This document shows positions 7,209-13,328 of a DNA stretch of 20,316 nucleotides, piece after piece. The stretch is taken from positions 1 through 20,316 of IMG/VR virus record IMGVR_UViG_3300043411_000934; one strand, 5' to 3'. The stretch comes from a virus. The notes under the pieces are model-generated. The model was not told the origin of the DNA, searched no databases, and worked only from the letters and a program-made list of their open reading frames with translations. The position numbers and the translations under genes are program-made. Numbering within the stretch: position 1 is the stretch's first letter; each line of letters opens with the position of its first letter.

Positions 7209-8582
7209 GTGTCGGTCGTCTTCCAGCTCGCCTGCGACGGCAGCAACGGCTCGACCACGTTCACCGACAGCAGCCCGTCGCCAAAGACGGTCAGCGTATT
7301 CGGCAACGCCCAGGTCAGCACGGCGCAGAGCAAGTTCGGCGGCGCCAGCGCGGCCTTCGACGGCACGGGCGACTATCTCAGCGTCGCCGATTCGGCCGAC
7401 TGGGACATCCCTGGCGACTGCACCGTCGAGTTCTGGTTCCGCACCGAGGTCTCCTCCGGCGTCTCCTTCACGAAGGGGATCATCGGCACGGGCACGCTGG
7501 CGTCCAGCGCCGGCTGGGCAGTGGGCCACTACATGGGCACCCTGTCGCTGCGGATCAACTCCACCAGCTACTCGGGCAGCGGCACGATCAACGATGCCAC
7601 CTGGTATCACGTCGCGCTGGTGTGGAACGGCGCCAGCTTCAAGTGCTACCTGAATGGCGCCGAGCTATACAGCGGCACGGCCGGTGCCATCGACACCAGC
7701 GCAGCGCTCATCGTCGGCAACTTCAGCCCCATCGATGCCAACCGCTACCTGCATGGCTACGTTGACGACATCCGCGTGGCCAAGGGCGAGGTTATCTACT
7801 CGGCGCCATTCACGCCGCCGATAGTCGCGCACCCGTCGAGCTGGCTGGCCTACGTCGCCGGCACCGGCCCGCTACAGCAGCCCAGCGCGCTGGGCGCTCC
7901 CATGGTTCCGGGCTATGTTGCCGCCACCGGCCCGCTTGGCGCCGCCGAGATCGTGGCACGCCAGCCGGTGGCCGCGCATGTCTCCGCGGACGGCCCCCTC
8001 GGGTCCGCGCTGGTTCTGGGCCTGCACGACTTCAGCGTCTTTGTGGAAGGCCTGGCCACCTTCTACGTCATGGACATGGACACGCCAGGCGGCACTGTGC
8101 GTGCGCCGATCAGCAGCTGGCAGGCCACGCTCCAGACCGGCTCGGCGAACTACCTGCAGTGCGTCATCCCGGCCTGCGCGCCATACCTGGACGACATCAA
8201 CGAGGCCACATCCTTCACCGTCTCGCGCCGCGCCGTCCTGGCCAACGGCACGGTGCTGGAGTACGCCATGGCCTCGGCGCCTGTCGACAACCCCTCGATT
8301 TCACGTGGAACGTCGAACTACACCGCAGTCCTCGACGGCTACAGTGCCGCGTTGACTGCCGACGCGGACCCATCGACGGCACTAGACCGCACGCTGCAGG
8401 ACGTGAGAACGGTCTTCAACCAGGCCAGCGGCGTGCGCGTTCGCTGCGGCGTCGACTGGCTTCTCAGGCCGGCGCAGCGCGCCTATCTCGGCGACACGCC
8501 GTTCATCGTCAGCTACATCAACTACTACGTTTCAGACGGCGACCAGTACATGGACGTCGGCGAGCGCATCGAGGAGGCCTGA
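7209..8582 (+). CDS. Tail protein with N-terminal LamG/concanavalin-like domain and 21-residue repeats
   Basis: A 457-residue protein starting at GTG 7209, with a weak ribosome binding site four bases after the previous stop. Residues about 1-205 form a LamG-like jelly roll: FGGASAAFDGTGDYLSVADS, then DWDIPGDCTVEFWFRTE, TWYHVALVWNGASFKCYLNG and GYVDDIRVAKGEVIYSAPFT, the classic order ending in the DDIRV strand. Three repeats with an exact 21-residue period follow from 214 (AYVAGTGPLQ, GYVAATGPLG, AHVSADGPLG). The remainder (about 273-457) resembles tail hub or baseplate-type sequence ending SYINYYVSDGDQYMDVGERI. LamG domains commonly bind carbohydrate or protein ligands, so host-surface binding is a reasonable inference. 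The gene is coupled to the next one by GAGGAGG at 8571-8577. Confidence 0.72.
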   Translation: MSVVFQLACDGSNGSTTFTDSSPSPKTVSVFGNAQVSTAQSKFGGASAAFDGTGDYLSVADSADWDIPGDCTVEFWFRTEVSSGVSFTKGIIGTGTLASSAGWAVGHYMGTLSLRINSTSYSGSGTINDATWYHVALVWNGASFKCYLNGAELYSGTAGAIDTSAALIVGNFSPIDANRYLHGYVDDIRVAKGEVIYSAPFTPPIVAHPSSWLAYVAGTGPLQQPSALGAPMVPGYVAATGPLGAAEIVARQPVAAHVSADGPLGSALVLGLHDFSVFVEGLATFYVMDMDTPGGTVRAPISSWQATLQTGSANYLQCVIPACAPYLDDINEATSFTVSRRAVLANGTVLEYAMASAPVDNPSISRGTSNYTAVLDGYSAALTADADPSTALDRTLQDVRTVFNQASGVRVRCGVDWLLRPAQRAYLGDTPFIVSYINYYVSDGDQYMDVGERIEEA

Positions 8583-8583
8583 A

Positions 8584-10089
8584 GTGGGCTTCGCGCGCAT
8601 TCTCAGCGGCGGCACAAACGGGCGATACTCCATCGAGATCGACTATGGCGAGGCCACGCGCCAGGGTCTCCTGACCTCGATCACGGCGGTCATCGCCAGT
8701 ATCGACAGCGCCATCGCATCGGTCTCTGTACTTATTTTGGAGGGTGAGGTGAAGGAGGCCGCGGCCATCGCCGCGGTGAATGCCGCGCGGGATGCCCTGA
8801 TCGCCGCCACGCTGCCGGGGCTCCCCGCAGGGAGCCCGAAGCCAGACACCGCTGGATTCCGCTTTGCAGTGAAGAGGCTCACCGACCTGAAGGCGATTCA
8901 CGAGCCGCTGCGCATCCGCAAGGAGTCCTTGCGGCACCAGCGCGCGATTGCGGTCAACCGCGCCGCGGCATGGTCAGCATTCACAGCCGTCGAGACGCGC
9001 AACGCCTGGTGCACAGACTACACCGACGACGCGGCGCCGGGGTCATATGCGGCCACCGTCGAGATCCCGGGCGATTCGAGCCTGATCCTGCTCGCGCCGG
9101 GCTGCAGGACATGGTCGGAGGGCGACGGCATCCTGACAGCCCGCGAGATCCTGTCGCCAGAGCAGGCCTACCTGAATGCGGCCATCCTGCCCGGGTGGCA
9201 GAAGTTCAAGCCCACATACCGCTGGGGCACGTGCACGGGCATCAACTATGACGCGAACACCATGGACGTGTCTTTGTTCGCGCAGTCATCAACCGCGCAA
9301 GGTTTGAGCGTCAACCAGGCCAGCGCCCTGACCTCCGTCCCCGTGGTCTACATGACATGCAACGCCCTGGCGTTCGAGATCGACGACCGCGTGGTGGTGC
9401 AGTTCGTCGGCCAGGATTGGGCCAATCCGCGGGTGATCGGCTTCCTGGACAACCCGAAGCGATGCAACGCGTGGCAGCTGTTCCAGAGCGACTACATCCA
9501 GGACACCATTCTCGACGACGACTCCGCGGACTTCTCGCGCCTCACCTATCTTGAGTACAAGTCCTACTTCGCCGACATGGATCAGTGGCTGCTCTGGGAA
9601 ACCGAGGCGGCAAGCGGGACGCTACTGCTGCGCGTCAGGCAGGCCGGCGGCGCATGGAGCGAATACACGGTCTCCCCAATCGCCGGGGGCTGGCTGGGGA
9701 TCAACGTCACGCCGGGGCTCTATGGATCGAACAACTCATTCAACTTCGTGCGGGAACTTACCGGCGCGCAGCGCATGATCGTCTCGGTCCAGATGACGAT
9801 CAACTCATCGAGCCCCATCGGCACCTACCCGACGACGAGTTACCCGCAAACATCGGATGCTGTCTTTGAGTTCCTGGCCACCAAGCTGGACGGCGGCGTC
9901 ATCTACAACGCTGCCTTCCGGATCAAGAACAACGGCACGGCCAACGAGTTCAAGCACTACCACCCCGTGCCGCCGGATGAGCCGGGCTCCTACACGCAGC
10001 AGATCAACGTGCACCCCGGGTCTGAGTCGCTCACCGACGTTGGCCTGCCCTCCATGCTCGACTACACGCTATACGCGGATACCCTCTGA
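8584..10089 (+). CDS. Large tail-tip / baseplate-like protein
   Basis: A 501-residue protein with a GTG start at 8584, preceded by a strong GAGGAGG. It starts GFARILSGGTNGRYSIEIDY. Residues about 30-140 are helical and Ala-rich, interrupted by a Pro/Gly linker (LPGLPAGSPKPD). The central region about 215-295 (RWGTCTGINYDANTMDVSLF, VVYMTCNALAFEIDDRVVVQ, FVGQDWANPRVIGFLDNPKR) looks like an OB or spike-type beta domain. The last 200 residues are beta-rich with many Ser/Thr/Tyr/Trp, as in receptor-binding or fibre regions. It follows the LamG protein and is likely part of the tail tip. No enzymatic motif is visible. The gene ends in TGATG with the next start. Confidence 0.65.
   Translation: MGFARILSGGTNGRYSIEIDYGEATRQGLLTSITAVIASIDSAIASVSVLILEGEVKEAAAIAAVNAARDALIAATLPGLPAGSPKPDTAGFRFAVKRLTDLKAIHEPLRIRKESLRHQRAIAVNRAAAWSAFTAVETRNAWCTDYTDDAAPGSYAATVEIPGDSSLILLAPGCRTWSEGDGILTAREILSPEQAYLNAAILPGWQKFKPTYRWGTCTGINYDANTMDVSLFAQSSTAQGLSVNQASALTSVPVVYMTCNALAFEIDDRVVVQFVGQDWANPRVIGFLDNPKRCNAWQLFQSDYIQDTILDDDSADFSRLTYLEYKSYFADMDQWLLWETEAASGTLLLRVRQAGGAWSEYTVSPIAGGWLGINVTPGLYGSNNSFNFVRELTGAQRMIVSVQMTINSSSPIGTYPTTSYPQTSDAVFEFLATKLDGGVIYNAAFRIKNNGTANEFKHYHPVPPDEPGSYTQQINVHPGSESLTDVGLPSMLDYTLYADTL
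8818..8837 (+). repeat. Strong GC hairpin inside coding sequence
   Basis: GGGCTCCC (8818-8825) and GGGAGCCC (8830-8837) are perfect 8-base inverted arms with a CGCA loop. They encode the Pro/Gly linker of the tail-tip protein. No T-run follows, so this is not a standard terminator. Confidence 0.6.
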
Positions 10090-10529
10090 TGTCGCTCTTC
10101 GTCAAATTCGACGGCCTCAGCGCGGCCACCGGCACGCTCCAGCGCCTGCCCGCATCGCTGGAGAAGACGACCATCCTGCGCATGTCCCAGGTGGCCTACG
10201 ACGAGGCCCAGCGCGGCGCCGGCCGGCACAACAGGACAGGCGCCCTTTTCCAGTCGCTCTTCAATCGCGCCATCCCCAAGGGTCGCGAGATCGGGCACGA
10301 TGGCCAGCGCGCGCCGCACGCCGTCTTTGTGCAGCTTGGCACCAGGCCGCACGTCATCCTGCCCAACAAGAAGAAGGCCCTGCGCTGGGCCACGGGCGGT
10401 AAGTTCTTCTTCGCCGGCAAGGTCAACCACCCGGGCTACCGCGGCGACGCCTACCTGATCAACGCTGCCACGCTGGCGGTGCGCGAGTTCTCCAACATCG
10501 TCACAGCAGCCCTGAAGGAGCAGACCTAA
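10089..10529 (+). CDS. HK97 gp10-like neck / head-tail connector protein
   Basis: 146 residues starting at ATG 10089 within TGATG. The sequence SLFVKFDGLSAATGTLQRLP, the helix SLEKTTILRMSQVAYDEAQR, RTGALFQSLFNRAIPKG, HAVFVQLGTRPHVILPNKKK and a basic GGKFFFAGKVNHPGYRGDAY segment have the order and spacing of the HK97-gp10-like family. That order is an N-terminal strand, a long helix, RTGAL-type motif, then a VQLGTRPH-type turn and an HPG(Y/T)-type motif. These proteins sit at the head-tail joint or complete the tail. Here the gene lies after the tail-tip genes rather than between coat and tail tube. Confidence 0.72.
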   Translation: MSLFVKFDGLSAATGTLQRLPASLEKTTILRMSQVAYDEAQRGAGRHNRTGALFQSLFNRAIPKGREIGHDGQRAPHAVFVQLGTRPHVILPNKKKALRWATGGKFFFAGKVNHPGYRGDAYLINAATLAVREFSNIVTAALKEQT

Positions 10530-10867
10530 TGGCACTCATCTACGCCTACCCCGACGCCTACCTGGCCAAGTTCTGCACCGAGGAGCGCGAGGCCCGCGCC
10601 ATCGCCGATGTCGAGCTGCGCGCCGAGACGGCCGGCTACACCTTCAGCGCCGCATGGCTGGAGCGCCTGGTCATCTACCAGACCTACATCCTGGCGTGCC
10701 TGGAGAACCAGGCCGACGCGGACGACCTGTTCACAGCCAAGCTGAAGAGCTACCGATCGCAGTTCGACGTGCTGCTTCCCCAGGCCATCCAGGCAGCAGC
10801 CGCGGCGGCCGAGACTGTGGGCGGCGCCGGCTTCGGCCTCTTCTCGATCCCGCTGGAGCGCGCGTGA
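10529..10867 (+). CDS. Possible head-tail adaptor, unknown small helical protein
   Basis: 112 residues, ATG at 10529 in a TAATG overlap with the gp10-like gene. It is mostly helical: TEEREARAIADVELRAETAG, AAWLERLVIYQTYILACLEN, DDLFTAKLKSYRSQFDVLLP, and an Ala-rich helix. Size, helical character and the pairing with gp10-like and terminator-like genes suggest a gp6-type adaptor between portal and neck. No diagnostic motif is recognised, so this is inference from neighbours. It ends in TGATG with the following gene. Confidence 0.6.
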   Translation: MALIYAYPDAYLAKFCTEEREARAIADVELRAETAGYTFSAAWLERLVIYQTYILACLENQADADDLFTAKLKSYRSQFDVLLPQAIQAAAAAAETVGGAGFGLFSIPLERA

Positions 10868-11244
10868 TGATGGCCACCCTTGAGGCCGTGCGCGACGCGC
10901 TGGCGCTGATCCCCGGCGTGGCGTCGTGCAAGGTCGGCCTGGAGGCGAACATCGGGCCGGGCGACTATCCGCTGGTGCGCCTGGTGCCCGCCCGCATCAT
11001 CGCGGGCCGGCCGTACCACGCCCGCGAGTGCGAGACGCTGATCTACTTCGGCGCGCCCATCGCAAACAGCGAGGGCATGGAGTCGGTCTACACCAGCCTC
11101 TTCGAGCTGGAGACCGAGATCCTGGCCGTCCTGAAGGCGCAGGGCGCGCGCTACCGCGAGACGATCACCGACGAGGACCGGCTCGACGCCTACAAGCTCA
11201 TGGCGATCCGCGCGGACATCGTGGGTGTGAACGCGGCGCCGTGA
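10867..11244 (+). CDS. Probable tail terminator / tail completion protein
   Basis: 125 residues from the ATG at 10867; a second ATG follows at once, so either of two adjacent starts is possible. MMATLEAVRDALALIPGVAS then CKVGLEANIGPGDYPLVRLV, PARIIAGRPYHARECETLIY and SVYTSLFELETEILAVLKAQ. This shows helix, strands, then long helix, the alternation seen in small alpha/beta tail terminators of siphophages, which cap the tube before joining the head. It follows gp10-like and adaptor-like genes, completing a neck-like set. Assignment is by context and secondary-structure impression. Confidence 0.6.
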   Translation: MMATLEAVRDALALIPGVASCKVGLEANIGPGDYPLVRLVPARIIAGRPYHARECETLIYFGAPIANSEGMESVYTSLFELETEILAVLKAQGARYRETITDEDRLDAYKLMAIRADIVGVNAAP

Positions 11245-11639
11245 AGACCCGCTGGCTGGACCGCCGCATTGCGCTGCCGGGGCCTTGCCTGGCGCTTTGC
11301 CTGAGCGAGCCCGAGTTCAAGGCGGCGGCCAAGCACCTGCGCGTGGATGAGCCTGGTGCGTGGATCAAGACCGCGCACTCACACGCGACGACGCACTTCT
11401 TCCGTCTGCCGGGCAAGCCACCTGCATCCGTTGTGTCGCTGGCCGACTGGCAGGACCGCGAGCCGGTGGAAGTTGCCGGGCTGCTGATCCATGAAGCCGT
11501 GCACATCTGGCAGCGCTACGCCGAGGACATGGGCGAAGACCGCCCCGGCGATGAGCAGGAGGCCTACGCCGTCCAGGCCATCGCTCAGGAGCTTCTGGCC
11601 GAGTTCGCTCGGCGCATGGAGCCCGCGGCACCCACTTAA
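11241..11639 (+). CDS. HEXXH metallopeptidase-like phage protein
   Basis: 132 residues from GTG 11241, overlapping the previous stop as GTGA. Longer upstream frame is shadow of the previous gene. The motif LIHEAVHIWQRYAEDMGED lies at residues 82-100 (H84, E85, H88) and is followed by RPGDEQEAYAVQAIAQELLA, offering E105 or E107 as a third ligand. This is a gluzincin-like arrangement: two zinc-binding His, catalytic Glu, downstream Glu. The N-terminal part has a SEPEFKAAAKHLRVDEPG helix and short strands. It could be a structural-protein protease, a cell-wall-related activity or an inactive fold. Neither a signal peptide nor a fused domain is seen. No substrate can be named. Confidence 0.65.
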   Translation: MKTRWLDRRIALPGPCLALCLSEPEFKAAAKHLRVDEPGAWIKTAHSHATTHFFRLPGKPPASVVSLADWQDREPVEVAGLLIHEAVHIWQRYAEDMGEDRPGDEQEAYAVQAIAQELLAEFARRMEPAAPT

Positions 11640-11646
11640 GCGGGAC

Positions 11647-11681
11647 GCGCCGGCCGCCTGTCCAGGCGCAGAATCCGGCGC
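11647..11681 (+). repeat. Nested inverted repeats before the small signal-anchor gene
   Basis: Outer arms GCGCCGG (11647-11653) and CCGGCGC (11675-11681) enclose an inner hairpin CGCCTG (11655-11660) with CAGGCG (11663-11668). They occupy most of the 43-base gap after the metallopeptidase-like gene and reach to one base before the next ATG. Folded RNA would cover the region where a ribosome binding site should be. No T-run, so not a clear terminator. Confidence 0.45.
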
Positions 11682-11682
11682 C

Positions 11683-12009
11683 ATGAAGACCTTGGTAATC
11701 GTGGCGGTCATCGCCTTCGCGGGGCTCTTGTGGCTTGGCTCTGGCGATTCGAACAGGACAGCCAGCGGATGCCCTGGCGTCGATCAAAACGTGATCTGGC
11801 TGCCGGCCGACCGCCAAGGCGACCGCGCCGTGCTACTGAACGCCGCCGACGTGCTGAACAACCGCATGGGCGCCTGCGTCATCGGGGGCGGATGGGGCCA
11901 GCAGACCGGCATGTACTTCCTGAGCGTCCAAGAGCCAGGGAAGCCGCCTGAGAATCGACGCTACACCCTGGATGCCCTGGAAAAGCTCGCCAAGCTCGGC
12001 GAGCGCTGA
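11683..12009 (+). CDS. Small signal-anchor / exported protein, unknown
   Basis: 108 residues from the ATG at 11683. The N-terminus MKTLVIVAVIAFAGLLWLGS is a short basic start plus about 15 hydrophobic residues, a signal peptide or membrane anchor. The rest is soluble, with two Cys (GCPGVDQNVIWLPADRQGDR; MGACVIGGGWGQQ) that could pair in the periplasm. No clear lipobox is seen. It is the last gene of the structural operon and ends exactly at the convergent F-like gene. A role in lysis, superinfection exclusion or envelope contact is possible, but nothing in the sequence decides it. No good ribosome binding site; the preceding inverted repeats may limit its expression. Confidence 0.6.
   Translation: MKTLVIVAVIAFAGLLWLGSGDSNRTASGCPGVDQNVIWLPADRQGDRAVLLNAADVLNNRMGACVIGGGWGQQTGMYFLSVQEPGKPPENRRYTLDALEKLAKLGER
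11981..12004 (-). terminator. Candidate intrinsic terminator for the minus-strand packaging operon
   Basis: Read on the minus strand, GCTCGCC (12004-11998) and GGCGAGC (11991-11985) form a perfect 7-base GC stem with a 6-base loop, followed by TTTT (11984-11981). It lies just past the stop of the F-like gene and within the 3' end of the opposing gene. The T-run is short, so efficiency is uncertain. On the plus strand no U-tract follows. Confidence 0.5.
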
Positions 12010-13116
12010 TCACCGACGCCCGGCCGTCTCGCCCAGCGTCTCCACCCGATAGAGCGGATCGCGGCCGGCGTTCACCACCGCCTCGGGCGTCACGCCGCGC
12101 AGCACCGCATCGGCCTTGCCCAAGCTGCCCATGACGCGGCCGGCCACCGACGGGTCAAGCCGGCGCAGAAAGTAGGCGTCGCCGCCCGGGTCGCGCTCGC
12201 GGGCCTTCTTGCCGGTCAGGTCCAGCCGCGGCGAGTTCACGCACATGCAGTGGGGATGGAAGGGCGGGCGCGGCGCCCTCGCCTTCGGGTAGACGCCGGG
12301 GCCCAGGCCGTACAGGTCGCGGCCGGCGAACAGAGAGCAGATGCACGGCGCCCCACGGCCAGGCGCGCGCCGCACCTGCACGAACTCGATGTCGGCGTCG
12401 TCCATCAGGATCTGCGCCTCGCGCTCGGCATAGGCCTTGTGCAGCTCGGTGCGGGCGATGCGCGCCGCGAAGTAGCGCATGCGCTCAAAGAAGGCCACTT
12501 CCAGGCGCTTCTCCAGCAGCTTGCTCCCTGCCCCAGCCTCCAGCGCTTCCAGGGCGTCCAGCGCCTGCTGATAGGCCGCGCGCAGGGCTGGCGTCGACAG
12601 GTTGTCCACCTGCAGGCCGGCGAAGGCCCGCCGCATGCCGGCCAGCACCGCGTCGTCGTTCAGCAGGGCCTCGCGCAGGTACTTTGGGAGCCGTGGATTG
12701 CGCGGGCTGAACTGCAGCGGCTCGGCGTCCGGCGGCCTGAAGGTGTAGCCCTCGTACAGCTCCAGCGCCAGGCCGCGGGCGTCCTGGAAGCCTTGGGTGT
12801 GACGCTGCACCACGCCCTGCACCACCTCGCCCGCGACCAACGCCTCGGCGTACAGCCGCCTCGACAGCTGCACGGCTCCGACCTCCAGCTGCATGACCGC
12901 GGCCGGGCCCACGGCCTCGCCCAGGATGCCCGACAGCGCCGTCGACATGGTCTGCGCCATCTCGCCGCGGAAGCCGTCCATGACCGCCTGCACGGCGTCG
13001 CGCGGCACCACGCCGGCCTCGATCTGGTCGATGATCTCGCGGAAGGCCTCGCGCAGCGCCTCGTCGAGGCCGGCGACGGTGGCGGCCAGCAGGGCGCGTT
13101 CTTGTTCGGGGGTCAC
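12010..13116 (-). CDS. Mu gpF-like head morphogenesis (minor head) protein
   Basis: 368 residues from GTG at 13116, with AGGAG in the end of the preceding gene. The N-terminal 200 residues are helical (TPEQERALLAATVAGLDEAL, a long Ala-rich region). Residues about 215-310 hold the family core: ARIARTELHKAYAEREAQIL, DADIEFVQVRRAPGRGAPCI, CSLFAGRDLYGLGPGVYPKA and PPFHPHCMCVNSPRLDL. The CIC and HPHCMC cysteine/histidine cluster is the hallmark of the Mu-F-like C-terminal domain and probably binds metal. These proteins assist procapsid assembly near the portal. It is the last gene of the minus operon and its stop abuts the convergent gene with no spacer. Unusually, the portal is not next to it. 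Confidence 0.88.
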   Translation of the reverse strand: MTPEQERALLAATVAGLDEALREAFREIIDQIEAGVVPRDAVQAVMDGFRGEMAQTMSTALSGILGEAVGPAAVMQLEVGAVQLSRRLYAEALVAGEVVQGVVQRHTQGFQDARGLALELYEGYTFRPPDAEPLQFSPRNPRLPKYLREALLNDDAVLAGMRRAFAGLQVDNLSTPALRAAYQQALDALEALEAGAGSKLLEKRLEVAFFERMRYFAARIARTELHKAYAEREAQILMDDADIEFVQVRRAPGRGAPCICSLFAGRDLYGLGPGVYPKARAPRPPFHPHCMCVNSPRLDLTGKKARERDPGGDAYFLRRLDPSVAGRVMGSLGKADAVLRGVTPEAVVNAGRDPLYRVETLGETAGRR

Positions 13117-13118
13117 TT

Positions 13119-13328
13119 CTACTCCTTCAGCGCCATGTCGGCCGCCATGTCCACGATGCGCCAGGCCTCAGGCTGTCCGACCTCGAATCGAAGCTGGATC
13201 TGCGCCACGGCGTCTTTCCTCGTTGTGCCGGCGCGCAGCATCTGCACGGCGCACACCAGGCGCTTTGCGCGCATGCCGGTGCGCGGGTTCAGCACGAACA
13301 CCGCTTCGAGCAGCAGTTCGGTGCTCAT
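13119..13328 (-). CDS. Small hypothetical protein between terminase and F-like gene
   Basis: 69 residues, ATG at 13328 overlapping the large-terminase stop as ATGA. MSTELLLEAVFVLNPRTGMR, AKRLVCAVQMLRAGTTRKDA, VAQIQLRFEVGQPEAWRIVD then MAADMALKE. The TTRKDAVAQIQLRFEVGQPEAWRIVDMA stretch (shown in parts above) looks like a helix-turn-helix, resembling KorB-like or small-terminase DNA-binding segments. It could be a packaging accessory factor, but this rests on position only. Its end provides the ribosome binding site AAGGAG for the F-like gene. Confidence 0.68.
   Translation of the reverse strand: MSTELLLEAVFVLNPRTGMRAKRLVCAVQMLRAGTTRKDAVAQIQLRFEVGQPEAWRIVDMAADMALKE

Noticed and set aside
8749-8751. 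Internal GTG start in the tail-tip gene after TTGGAGGG
   Set aside because: An SD-like sequence precedes an in-frame GTG, but nothing else supports a second product and the N-terminal part is continuous with the gene.
7209-10089. Diversity-generating retroelement at the tail genes
   Set aside because: The phage type and lectin-like domains made this worth looking for, but no reverse transcriptase, template repeat or variable-repeat pair was seen in the window.
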